From positions 1-46,507 of the forward strand of contig JAKVCU010000076.1 in assembly GCA_022448955.1 (NCBI GenBank): a DNA stretch of 46,507 bases. The letters are read 5' to 3'. The notes under the pieces are model-generated. The model was not told the DNA's origin and ran no database searches. It worked only from the letters and a program-made list of their open reading frames with translations. This DNA comes from Saprospiraceae bacterium. Its GTDB lineage: Bacteria > Bacteroidota > Bacteroidia > Chitinophagales > Saprospiraceae. Below, piece after piece: positions 16,759 through 24,759 of the stretch (positions within the stretch are counted from its first letter, which is position 1; each line of letters begins with the position of its first letter). A program made the translations under genes and the position numbers.

Positions 16759-19070
16759 TGGAAATACTAACTATATCGCTTCATTCTATAGCTACTATTC
16801 TTGGATGGACTATTTTACATTCCATTTGGCAAATTTTATTAATTGCTCTGGTATTAAAATTACTATTCCAAAGAATATCCAATAATGCAGCTTCTATTCG
16901 CTACAAGCTTTCAATGCTTGCTCTATTATCAGCTTTTGCATGGAGTACCCATACCTTCTGGGTAGAATGGAATCAATATTATGTATCTGCTATAACCCTT
17001 GACAATGATATGTTGTTAGAGGTAACCGAGTTGACCTCATCAACAACAGAAGTAAGTCAACAACCTACAGATCTTTTTACTCAATGGTCCTTAATCGCAG
17101 AACCCATTATGCCTTATTTGGCCATTTTTTGGATGATGGGAATGCTTTTCTTGTCCTCTAGAATGTTTGTGGGCTTAACTAGACTGCATACTTTTTCGAA
17201 GAAAGGTATTCAAGTATTGCCAGATCCTTGGCAAAGTCGATTTGAGGAATTAAAAAGAAGATCAGGCATTCGCCGAATAGTAGATGTCCGTTTATCTGAA
17301 ATCATTTCTGTACCGATTACGTATAAATTTTTACGCCCGATTGTTTTGTTACCTGTATCTGTATTTACAGGACTATCCGACGAACAAATTGAGGTGCTAT
17401 TATTGCACGAGTTAGCTCATATTAAGCGGCATGATTACTTAGTTAATTTATTGCAATCCTTTATTGAGGTTCTATTTTTTTATCACCCCCTTATTTGGTG
17501 GATTTCCAAAAATGTGCGAGCGGAAAGAGAGCATTGTTGTGATGATATGGTCATGAACCTATACCATCAACCCATGCTTTACGCGCAGACGCTTACACAA
17601 ATTCAATCACAACATTATTCATTTAAAACACATTTGGCTATGTCTGCAAATGGTAATAAAGGGGTATTCACTCAAAGAATCTACCGATTGTTTAAAGAAC
17701 AAGAAACGCCTTCTCGATCTAAAAATTCAGCTATCGCTTTACTATTGTTAATCTTTAGTGGAGCAATGATGGCTTTCTATCCGACTGCTGTTGTACAAAA
17801 TAATCCAGGTGAGGAAAATGTTCCTACTCAAATAGTTGAACAAGATACCATGCCTGAAAAACCTGTAGTAGTCGAGGGCCTTAGAGTAGAAAATAGAGAG
17901 CGAGTGGTGGTTGGTTCTAGGAAAGAATCAATAAATCAAGATGAAAATAAATACACAGAAATCATTGTAGAGGAAGAAATCCTTTATGAAGATGATACCA
18001 TCAAAGTCATTGAGGTCACTGAAATAAAAACAGAACTCGATGAAGTAGAGATGGCAGCTGAAGAAATTATTGTCGAAGAAGTACCTGAACCGCTTATCGT
18101 TACAGGAACTTACCGAATCAAAAAGGCGGAGGAAAAAGTCAAAGTTGATAAAGGTGGAGAGCTATTAACTGTAAGTGTGAAAAAGGGTACAAAACCTTTA
18201 GTTTTCTTAGATAATAAGCCTTTTAAAGATTGGACTATAGACGAAAATGGAAAGCTTACCATCAATATTCCAACTGAAAAAGTTCATACCGTAAATGTTT
18301 ATAAAAATGCTCAACTATATGGAAGAGCCGGCAGCAATCATACTGGTGAAATCATCGAGATATTTAGTTTTAAGGAAAATTCAATACAAGGATTTCGGCT
18401 AGTTGATGATAAGGAAACTAAGATTATGATCCGTACAGATAGTACTCCAGTCAATGATAAACCTTTATTCGTTATTGATGGAGTAATTTCCAAGCGCGAT
18501 AATATTGATGAAGAAATTTCACCCGATGAAATTCAGTCTATTTCTGTCTTGAAAGGTAACTCAGCTACAGCTAAGTATGGAAAAAACGGCCAAAATGGAG
18601 TGATAGAGATTATTACTAAACGGATGAAACTAAAGGAGAAAAAGGAAGAGAAGAAGGCCAAGAAAGAGAAGAAAAAAAAGAAACTAAAGGAGAAAAAGGA
18701 AGAGAAGAAGGCCAAGAAAGAGAAGAAAAAAAAGAAACTAAAGGAGAAAAAGGTAAAGAAGCTTTCAAAGCCTCTAGAATCTTTGAGTAACTTTCAATCT
18801 GTAGTAATAGAAAAACCTCAACTATCTATTTCTCCAAATCCAACCAATCAACTTACTAATATTAAGGTTTTCTTGGAGGAAAAAGAAAATGTTAGACTTG
18901 AGGTTTATGATGTTCGTGGTCAGCTGATTTCTGTAATTGTTGATAAAAAGTTGGATAATGGTACCCACGATTATGAATGGGACGCAACAGATTATCCTGC
19001 TGGAACTTACATTGTTAAGCTTACTACAAAGGAATATTCGATTACGAATCAATTGATAGTAAATAAGTAA
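16758..19070 (+). CDS. M56 (BlaR1/MecR1-type) peptidase with TonB-plug-like domain, KE repeats and T9SS-like tail
   Basis: A 770-residue predicted membrane sensor. Membrane segments lie near residues 8-36, 50-68 and 112-138, and another near 320-345. The zinc motif HELAH is at 217-221, followed by REHCCDD (about 257-263) as the distal ligand region. After the last membrane segment come an acidic linker and a beta domain. Next is a TonB-receptor-plug-like segment (LFVIDGVI...IQSISVLKGNSATAKYGKNGQNGVIEIITK, about 570-620). An 18-residue Lys/Glu repeat follows (623-665). The last 80 residues resemble a T9SS sorting domain (SISPNPTNQ...RLEVYDVRGQ...AGTYIVKL). The peptidase should cleave the upstream-encoded repressor. 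The periplasmic part is much larger than in classical BlaR1 and lacks its penicillin-binding sensor. A T9SS-type tail on a polytopic membrane protein is odd. Confidence 0.88.
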   Translation: MEILTISLHSIATILGWTILHSIWQILLIALVLKLLFQRISNNAASIRYKLSMLALLSAFAWSTHTFWVEWNQYYVSAITLDNDMLLEVTELTSSTTEVSQQPTDLFTQWSLIAEPIMPYLAIFWMMGMLFLSSRMFVGLTRLHTFSKKGIQVLPDPWQSRFEELKRRSGIRRIVDVRLSEIISVPITYKFLRPIVLLPVSVFTGLSDEQIEVLLLHELAHIKRHDYLVNLLQSFIEVLFFYHPLIWWISKNVRAEREHCCDDMVMNLYHQPMLYAQTLTQIQSQHYSFKTHLAMSANGNKGVFTQRIYRLFKEQETPSRSKNSAIALLLLIFSGAMMAFYPTAVVQNNPGEENVPTQIVEQDTMPEKPVVVEGLRVENRERVVVGSRKESINQDENKYTEIIVEEEILYEDDTIKVIEVTEIKTELDEVEMAAEEIIVEEVPEPLIVTGTYRIKKAEEKVKVDKGGELLTVSVKKGTKPLVFLDNKPFKDWTIDENGKLTINIPTEKVHTVNVYKNAQLYGRAGSNHTGEIIEIFSFKENSIQGFRLVDDKETKIMIRTDSTPVNDKPLFVIDGVISKRDNIDEEISPDEIQSISVLKGNSATAKYGKNGQNGVIEIITKRMKLKEKKEEKKAKKEKKKKKLKEKKEEKKAKKEKKKKKLKEKKVKKLSKPLESLSNFQSVVIEKPQLSISPNPTNQLTNIKVFLEEKENVRLEVYDVRGQLISVIVDKKLDNGTHDYEWDATDYPAGTYIVKLTTKEYSITNQLIVNK
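18626..18753 (+). repeat. 54-bp tandem repeat encoding an 18-residue Lys/Glu unit
   Basis: Two identical 54-bp units (18626-18679, 18680-18733) and a partial third to about 18753. The units are nearly pure purine on the plus strand and encode a KLKEKKEEKKAKKEKKKK-type segment, probably a charged rod or coiled linker. Confidence 0.9.
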
Positions 19071-19154
19071 TTCTTGAAATACTCAATGTTCTTGCCACGG
19101 ATGACTCAGCTATTTCTTAAAAGAAGTACAGGAGTGATTCGTGGCCAATTTATT

Positions 19155-19565
19155 TTACCTATTTCTTTCCAAAACTCGGTGAAATTTCAGTAAATGTTCT
19201 GGATCAGCTTCGTTATAAATACAGAGGATCAAGGTCTTTTTCTTCCTTCCATCTACAGGGAATAGAATTTTTATTGGATTGTGTACATAACCATTATCCT
19301 CAAATAGAAGAATTTGTTTGTTGCGGGTAGGTAATCGGAAGAGTTGTAGTTCTTTAGCATCTTTGGGGCGTGGAATATCACCATATCCTTCTTCTTCTAA
19401 GAACTGGCAGATCATCTCGTAACTTTGCTCAAGTTTGGAGCCAGCAAACACAGAACGGTACTCATAGCCATCACTATCTCCACCATGATATGCTGATCCT
19501 GTTGAAGGGAAAGCTTCCCGCATGGGAGGCGTTTTTTCTTCGATATAGTTTGATATATCTAACAC
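19155..19565 (-). CDS. Small protein of unknown function
   Basis: 136 residues with no signal peptide, read from a GTG start (19563-19565). The start is supported by a well-placed promoter ending 17 bp upstream. Sequence features are an acidic N-terminus, a Gly/Tyr-rich stretch (YHGGDSDGYEYRS) and a compact alpha/beta-looking remainder with a basic C-terminus. No family is recognised. A later ATG at residue 15 is an alternative start. It converges with the M56 gene. Confidence 0.65.
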   Translation of the reverse strand: MLDISNYIEEKTPPMREAFPSTGSAYHGGDSDGYEYRSVFAGSKLEQSYEMICQFLEEEGYGDIPRPKDAKELQLFRLPTRNKQILLFEDNGYVHNPIKILFPVDGRKKKTLILCIYNEADPEHLLKFHRVLERNR

Positions 19566-19581
19566 TCTTCGCTGTTTTTTA

Positions 19582-19613
19582 CAAATTTAAGGCAAAGGAG
19601 TGTATTTTTCAAA
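19582..19613 (-). promoter_or_regulatory. Promoter of the 136-residue protein gene
   Basis: On the minus strand, TTTG (19610-19613), a 20-bp spacer and a perfect TAnnTTTG element (TAAATTTG, 19582-19589). The predicted 5' UTR is only about 10 nt. Confidence 0.65.
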
Positions 19614-19669
19614 TTATTTTTTTTAAATAATAATGATTGATACAATATGTTGTTTTTAGTAAGGCGTAC

Positions 19670-20773
19670 TTAGAAACAAGCCCGAACAATATCTCTATAG
19701 ATCAATTCTACCAATTCTTCCTCCATATCATCGTCATCTTCTACATCATCTTGAATGCCAAAAATATGTTGATATTGATGGGGTAAGGCACGTTCATCCC
19801 CGGATGTTTCAATGATTTCTACTTCAGAGGTAATCGTCCTTGATTGGTGGCAGCTACTCCAACGACAATTTGGAGATTGAGATCTGACAGACATATTTAC
19901 AGATAAGGTAGCTGTTTTTGTACGAGTGATGACTTCTGCACTAGCGGTTACTGTTTCGTATACTGGTACCTGAGTAGATACACCTGAGGTGTCTGTAACG
20001 GTCTTATACTTATCAATAACCTTTGTTTCGTACTGATGGGTGACTTCTGAATCATCGGTATCAAAATCCACTGAAGAGAAGTTAAAATCCAGAATACAAT
20101 CTGTTCTTCTGCGAGTTGGATTGCTATTATAATAAACTTGCAGGAAGAGACCTCCACAATTACCAATGTTGTCAAATGCTCTATCAACATCCCATTGCAT
20201 AGATGGTGACCAAACATCTGTTGTAACTACCACGATGACTTGGCCAAAATCAAGACTATAGGCTTGTAAAGAATCAGTCGCTTGATCTAAACGTCCGTGT
20301 TCTTTAGCATTTCTAAAGTCTTGGTAAGCCTTTTGCGCCAAAATTTTATTGTTGTTCTCTAGAGCTTTATTCAATTTATCTTGGCCATGATCAATGTATA
20401 GTTGAGCAATTTGTGCATTAATTTGAGGTACCTCTTGAATCAGTTTATTTCTAATTGAATCAAATTTTGGAGTGCTAAATCTCTGTGCTTTACGCAAATA
20501 TTTTAGTGCATCTTCATTTTTCTTTAACGCCTTATTTAGAAAGGCGATGGTCCCTATATTTTGGAAGGAATCTTTTTGATGTAGAATAGGTTGAAGTAAA
20601 ATATCTAGCGATTGGTGTAGGATAGGCTCATTGATTTCTACCTCTTTTCCTTTTTGCATTTTTGATAGTGCTAATCGGAAGGCTTGTTTGTACTGTTTCT
20701 TTTCAAAACTTTTTTGTGTGGTCATACAGGCTACTAAAAAAAACAGACTTAAGAGTAGAAAGTGGTTTTTCAT
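19670..20773 (-). CDS. Lipoprotein of unknown function
   Basis: A 367-residue lipoprotein (Cys16 in LFFLVAC). Residues about 20-175 are helical and TPR-like (QAFRLALSKMQKGKE, ALKKNEDALKYLRKAQR). Residues about 180-330 form a beta-rich domain with the start VIVVVTTDVWSPSMQWDVDRAF and scattered cysteines. The C-terminus is acidic (DDVEDDDDMEEELVE) and ends in an amphipathic helix. The arrangement suggests a periplasmic or outer-membrane assembly or binding protein; I cannot name a family. No partner gene is adjacent. Confidence 0.75.
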   Translation of the reverse strand: MKNHFLLLSLFFLVACMTTQKSFEKKQYKQAFRLALSKMQKGKEVEINEPILHQSLDILLQPILHQKDSFQNIGTIAFLNKALKKNEDALKYLRKAQRFSTPKFDSIRNKLIQEVPQINAQIAQLYIDHGQDKLNKALENNNKILAQKAYQDFRNAKEHGRLDQATDSLQAYSLDFGQVIVVVTTDVWSPSMQWDVDRAFDNIGNCGGLFLQVYYNSNPTRRRTDCILDFNFSSVDFDTDDSEVTHQYETKVIDKYKTVTDTSGVSTQVPVYETVTASAEVITRTKTATLSVNMSVRSQSPNCRWSSCHQSRTITSEVEIIETSGDERALPHQYQHIFGIQDDVEDDDDMEEELVELIYRDIVRACF

Positions 20774-20989
20774 GTTTAGCTTTCATTTAAGGGATTTAGA
20801 AATTAATAAACTACGCAAAATTGGCGAAGTTATTTTTTCATCAGACAAGGCAAAAAACGTAGCTATAGCCAAAGCTACAGCGAGCCTGCCTGACGGCAAA
20901 GGCAGGGCTTTTTAACGAAGTATGAGGAAAAAAGAACAAGTTCAATTGTGTAGGTTATTATTTGCTAAAGCCCTAACTTCAAAAAAAGA
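20774..20989. repeat. REP-like palindromic element in a gene-free spacer
   Basis: Between about 20816 and 20936 lies a foldable element: TTTTTTCATCAGACAAGGC on the left, the perfect hairpin GTAGCT...AGCTAC (about 20859-20878), a GC-rich GCCTGCCTGACGGC block, and TTTTTAACGAAGTATGAGG on the right, partly complementary to the left end. Its layout (TTTTC..CATC..AAGGC ... GAG.AAAAA) resembles module A at 7468 and 27532. It is non-coding. Confidence 0.55.
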
Positions 20990-21077
20990 CTCCGCCAATG
21001 TAACAGGAGCCGAGAGAGTGAGGTAATTACTTGTAATTTCACAAATAATATACCTACAGTTGTTACGAATGGCGGAG
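20990..21077 (-). terminator. Long inverted repeat with minus-strand U-tract
   Basis: CTCCGCCA plus GTAACA (20990-21005) pairs with TGTTAC plus TGGCGGAG (21061-21077). A smaller hairpin (AATTAC/GTAATT) lies inside. On the minus strand the structure ends in GGCGGAGTC followed by seven T. It may end the transcript from the 22107-21239 unit or be a separate small RNA. Confidence 0.5.
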
Positions 21078-21238
21078 CTTAGTTTTCATTGCTTCTAGAG
21101 AGCTGCGTTTCTGGATGTTCTTTGATCATGTGTGCCTCTCTGGAATTTTGTTGTCGAGTGATTCATTAGGTATGAAGTAAAACAATTCACTCCATACGTT
21201 GATTTATAGGTGCAATAGTTCAATAAGAGTCTTTTGAT

Positions 21239-21538
21239 TTATTTGAATCCTATACCCATGCCTATGCCAAAGCTTTTGTACTCAAAGCCCTCGCCACGAA
21301 GTAGAATGGGATTCCAATTGATTTGCAATATTAGTCCTCTATCCCTAGGCTGAAGCCGATAACCAAAATTTATAAAGCCTCCTGCAAAGCCAAAGCCATT
21401 TATACCACTTCCCACTAAGTAATTGAACTATAATGGAAAGATGACCATTCCTTCTAGTCTTCCTTTCTCTAAGCGCATATCAAAATTTACACCAGCATCA
21501 ATAAAGCTGCCACCTCCTTCCACATAGATGTTTTTGTG
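21239..21538 (-). pseudogene. Decayed outer-membrane beta-barrel protein fragment
   Basis: A frame of about 100 codons immediately after the 188-residue gene reads like the C-terminal half of a Bacteroidota beta-barrel family. It starts HKNIYVEGGGSFIDAGVNFD, later has GYRLQPRDRGLILQINWNP, and ends GIGMGIGFK. It is interrupted by an in-frame TAG at 21428-21430, has no start codon or signal peptide, and seems to have lost internal sequence near the stop. The encoded residues are otherwise well preserved, so decay is recent or the stop is a sequencing error. Confidence 0.7.
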
Positions 21539-21540
21539 GT

Positions 21541-22107
21541 TTAAAATTGGAGTTGTAGGCGAATACCTTGGGCATTATTACCCCAGACATTCAGCCCCAT
21601 TCTCCATTGAATTTTTTGGTTTTTCGAATTTCTATTATGTAGATTAAAAAAGTCTAAAAAGTCATTCTCTCTTGGGTTAAAGATTACTTCTATTATTCCT
21701 CCAATACTCATAACCATTAATCCACTGAGCATCAATCCTACATCAGGGTGACTAGCTCCACGGCCAAATCTGATTTGATCTGAAGAGTTATCATCAAGAG
21801 CCACAAGCATTAAAATGCCTCCTATTGCACTTAAAGTAACACCACCAGCAATAGCGCCATTTCTTTTTCCCTGAATTAGCTGAAACTGTGGCTGAAGCTT
21901 TTGATGCAAATCAGGGTCTTCCACTGCTAAAATGTTCATGTAGGAACGAATACCCCTGTAGTTGACAGTAAAGCTTAGGTCATCCACCTGGAAGTAATTC
22001 CTAGCTGTATTAAAGTTATTCGTTCGGCAGTCATTCCATCTTTGTGCATTAGTATATCCATAGCAGCATAGCATGAGCAGTGCTAAAAAGTAAAATTGAA
22101 TCTTCAT
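21541..22107 (-). CDS. Secreted or membrane protein of unknown function
   Basis: 188 residues with a signal peptide (1-21, cleavage after TNA). The middle holds two glycine-rich hydrophobic segments (GAIAGGVTLSAIGGILMLVAL and VGLMLSGLMVMSIGGIIEVIF) that look like a membrane hairpin. The C-terminus has alternating residues and ends in a hydrophobic F (IRLQLQF), as in outer-membrane-associated proteins. No named family. The beta-barrel pseudogene lies directly downstream in another frame, so the pair may once have been an operon. Confidence 0.7.
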   Translation of the reverse strand: MKIQFYFLALLMLCCYGYTNAQRWNDCRTNNFNTARNYFQVDDLSFTVNYRGIRSYMNILAVEDPDLHQKLQPQFQLIQGKRNGAIAGGVTLSAIGGILMLVALDDNSSDQIRFGRGASHPDVGLMLSGLMVMSIGGIIEVIFNPRENDFLDFFNLHNRNSKNQKIQWRMGLNVWGNNAQGIRLQLQF

Positions 22108-22271
22108 AGCTGAAAAATATTTTAATGGTGTTGTATATGTTTATAAAGAATAGGAATAATAGTTTACTCTAGAATAGAGCAATACTGTTCATGGTATGAT
22201 TTGGGAAAGTCTTGATGCGGTAGTGTAATTGTTCTTTTCATATAACTGTGGTTTAGCTTTTTCATCCTTTT

Positions 22272-22306
22272 AAAAAAGTACTTTCCCACTTTTTGCGGGA
22301 AAGTAC
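22272..22306 (-). terminator. Intrinsic terminator, minus strand
   Basis: GTACTTTCCC (22278-22287) and GGGAAAGTAC (22297-22306) form a perfect 10-bp stem. On the minus strand it is followed by six T (22272-22277). No annotated minus-strand gene lies upstream of it, implying an unannotated short transcript. Confidence 0.7.
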
Positions 22307-22319
22307 GCGATTCAGGTTT

Positions 22320-22419
22320 TTAAACGAATACTGGAAAATGAATCTTTGTTTTCTTTTGTTTCATTTGGGATGAAGGAACGTATTAGGCTCCTTCATCTTG
22401 GTCGTTTTGGGGTTTCCAT
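22320..22419 (-). CDS. Three chained mini-ORFs (8, 11 and 14 residues)
   Basis: On the minus strand: METPKRPR (22393-22419), MKEPNTFLHPK (22361-22396) and MKQKKTKIHFPVFV (22320-22364). Each stop overlaps the next start as ATGA. The first ATG has AAGGTG a few bases upstream, and the last stop is 13 bp before a strong terminator. The chain may be chance in AT-rich DNA, but overlap and terminator together suggest a small transcript. Confidence 0.25.
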
Positions 22420-22811
22420 CAAATCACCTTAAAATGTTTAGAGTAACTTTTTACCCTAGTATGTTTCAGTTTGGTTTTTTATACCTTTTGTAGGTATTGG
22501 GGTAATCGTCAGCGTCAGTACAAAGAAGCGGATAAAAGCTTATTTAGACAATAGCTAGGAGGGGAGGTCACTATCAGAAGTGCTAGAATTAGGAAAGTTT
22601 AACCAAATGAATTAGCTTGGAAGTCTAATTGTTAATTTTAAACCAAGGTTTAATTGTTTGATTATCAGTCATTTGTTAACATTGTTAAAATCTTAATATC
22701 TTGTTACTTTAAATTTTAACACTCCTTAAAATGCCCTTATTTACATCTTTATGTTTCTTAAAGTTATTTTTTGCAACAAATTGATGGCATATTCGAGTAG
22801 AAAATAGATTC

Positions 22812-23906
22812 ATGTCAGATAAAAAAGACGTAGAAAATACATCTCCACAGACCAAAAAGGGGATCAAGCAACCTGCTAAATTGAATCCTAACTTGGCCAA
22901 TTTGCGGCGCAAAGCACGCAAATCAGAACTGAGTGTAACCGATTTTGTAGAAGGGATTCAAAAGGGAGATCGAGTAAGATTAGGCCAGGCCATCACCTTG
23001 ATTGAAAGTACGCAGTCTAATCATTTGGCGAAAGCCCAAGAAATCATAGCTGCTTGTCTGCCGTCAAGCGGCAAATCCATACGCATAGGTATCACAGGAA
23101 CGCCTGGTGTTGGAAAAAGTACATTTATCGAATCTTTTGGTTTGCACCTCATTCAAAAAGCTAAGCGAACAGCTATTTTAGCTATTGACCCTAGCTCCCA
23201 AGTCAGTAAAGGAAGTATTTTAGGAGATAAAACCAGAATGGCAGAGCTTTCGCAAAAATCAGAAGCGTTTATTCGCCCTTCTCCTGCGGGAAGTTCACTA
23301 GGGGGCGTAGCTCGGAAGACCAGAGAAACGATCATCTTGTGCGAAGCTGCGGGCTACGATACCATTATTGTCGAAACAGTCGGCGTAGGCCAGTCAGAGG
23401 TAGCCGTCCATTCTATGGTAGACTTCTTTTTGCTATTATTATTACCTGGGGCAGGTGATGAGTTGCAAGGTATAAAAAGGGGGGTAGTAGAAATGGCCGA
23501 TTTATTGGCGGTCAATAAAGCAGATGGCAATCGTTTGGCTTTAGCCAAACAGACTAGACAAGCCTACCGTAATGCGCTACATTTATTTCCATTAAAAAAG
23601 AATAAGTGGTCACCAAAAGTTTTGAGTTGCTCAGCGGTAGAAAGGGCAGGCATGGATGATATTTGGAAAACCATCCTAAAATTTGAGCAACAAATGAAAG
23701 AAAGCCACTTTTTTGAGATGAATCGTCAAGAACAGGCTAAGTATTGGTTTCAAGAAAGTATTCAACAACAACTTGGACAATTATTGCATAATCATCCGCA
23801 GGTGAAGCAACAATTAGCCATACTAGAAAGAGAAGTAGCTACTGGTAAAAAATCGCCTTTCTCAGCAGCAGAGGAGTTGATTCAGATTTTTGTGCGAGAA
23901 TCTTAG
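22812..23906 (+). CDS. meaB: MeaB-type GTPase, methylmalonyl-CoA mutase chaperone
   Basis: A 364-residue SIMIBI-class G protein that protects and reloads adenosylcobalamin-dependent methylmalonyl-CoA mutase; older annotations call it ArgK or LAO/AO transport ATPase. The Walker A is GTPGVGKST near residues 95-103. Family segments AIDPSSQVSKGSILGDKTRM and FIRPSPAGSSLGGVARKTRE follow, then the Walker B-type VETVGVGQSEVAV and the guanine-specificity motif NKAD. The C-terminal helix is typical for dimerisation. The mutase genes are not in this window. It has its own leader and no cotranscribed neighbour. Confidence 0.95.
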   Translation: MSDKKDVENTSPQTKKGIKQPAKLNPNLANLRRKARKSELSVTDFVEGIQKGDRVRLGQAITLIESTQSNHLAKAQEIIAACLPSSGKSIRIGITGTPGVGKSTFIESFGLHLIQKAKRTAILAIDPSSQVSKGSILGDKTRMAELSQKSEAFIRPSPAGSSLGGVARKTRETIILCEAAGYDTIIVETVGVGQSEVAVHSMVDFFLLLLLPGAGDELQGIKRGVVEMADLLAVNKADGNRLALAKQTRQAYRNALHLFPLKKNKWSPKVLSCSAVERAGMDDIWKTILKFEQQMKESHFFEMNRQEQAKYWFQESIQQQLGQLLHNHPQVKQQLAILEREVATGKKSPFSAAEELIQIFVRES

Positions 23907-24085
23907 GAATTCCTTCTTTTGTCGATAAAACCTTAATGATTCTCTTATTATCTTAGTGCTCCAGATGACTTTTGCAGATATTGCTAACTCAAATCTGAAA
24001 AGTAATTTTGAGGTTAGAATAACAGAAATAGTATGCTGTTATTGAAAACTGTTTCTTAATTTTTTTAAACAAATATGATTATCAC

Positions 24086-24673
24086 ATGAGATCATTAGTA
24101 ATTGGTGGTGTAATACTCTTAATTGGTTTAGTTCTTTTTGGTGGTGGATGTAGCCGCTACAATTCTTTCATTGATGCAGATGAAAATATCGAGAATGCTT
24201 GGTCTAAAGTACAAAGTGCTTATCAGCGCCGTGCTGATTTGATTCCTAACTTAGTAAATACCGTAAAAGGAATCGCTGAATTTGAGCAAAAAACACTGAC
24301 TGAAATTACCAACGCCAGAGCAAAAGCAACTAACATTACCATCGATCCTTCTAATATTACGCCAGATCAATTGGCTGCTTTCCAAAAGGCACAAAGCGGT
24401 TTGTCTTCTTCTTTAGGACGCTTGTTAGCCGTTTCTGAAAATTATCCAGAACTAAAAGCTAACCAAAGTTTCTTAGAGTTACAAACACAATTGGAAAGTA
24501 CAGAAAATAGGATCAAAGTGGAACGTGACCGATTTAATGATCAGGTGACAGCCTATAATAAAAAAGTACGCCGCTTCCCAGGTAATTTTTATGCCACCAT
24601 CTTTGGATTTGCCGAAAAGGCACCATTCCAAGCAGAGGAAAGTGCGCAGAATGCGCCTACAGTGGAATTTTAA
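24086..24673 (+). CDS. lemA: LemA family protein
   Basis: 195 residues: an N-terminal membrane segment (about 4-22) followed by the long helical LemA domain with the signature NAWSKVQSAYQRRADLIPNLVNTVKG and AVSENYPELKANQSFLELQTQLE...RIKVERDRFNDQVTAYN. LemA proteins are membrane-anchored with the helical domain outside the cytoplasm; their function is not settled. The usual partners are TPM-domain proteins, which follow here in the same orientation, so a lemA-TPM-TPM operon is likely. Confidence 0.93.
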   Translation: MRSLVIGGVILLIGLVLFGGGCSRYNSFIDADENIENAWSKVQSAYQRRADLIPNLVNTVKGIAEFEQKTLTEITNARAKATNITIDPSNITPDQLAAFQKAQSGLSSSLGRLLAVSENYPELKANQSFLELQTQLESTENRIKVERDRFNDQVTAYNKKVRRFPGNFYATIFGFAEKAPFQAEESAQNAPTVEF

Positions 24674-24685
24674 GATTAGTTTTTT

Positions 24686-24740
24686 GTTGTTGGTGGATAG
24701 TTGTTAGTTCTTTTTTGACTGGCAACCATCCACCAACAAC
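24686..24740 (+). repeat. Large hairpin between lemA and the first TPM gene
   Basis: GTTGTTGGTGGATAGTTG (24686-24703) pairs with CAACCATCCACCAACAAC (24723-24740) at 17 of 18 positions, with a 19-nt loop. It fills most of the 86-bp intergenic gap. No U-tract follows, so it is more likely an mRNA stability or processing element, or an inserted small palindrome, than a terminator. Confidence 0.8.
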
Positions 24741-24759
24741 TAACCACCAATAATGATGT

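Larger units (their letters stand above)
22108..22811. other. 700-bp spacer with hairpins and minus-strand mini-ORFs
   Basis: No ordinary gene is present. The features are a minus-strand terminator (22272-22306), a hairpin GATGAAGGA/TCCTTCATC (22369-22397), three overlapping minus-strand mini-ORFs (22320-22419), and small palindromes such as ATACCT/AGGTAT near 22480-22497. The last 150 bp is the AT-rich leader of meaB. Confidence 0.5.

Noticed and set aside
16372-19070. A beta-lactam resistance locus
   Set aside because: The repressor-M56 pair resembles BlaI-BlaR1, but there is no beta-lactamase or penicillin-binding sensor domain.
22185-22200. A fourth GTTCATGGGATTAT copy (GTTCATGGTATGAT)
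   Set aside because: Two mismatches and no associated mini-ORF or hairpin; likely chance in AT-rich DNA.
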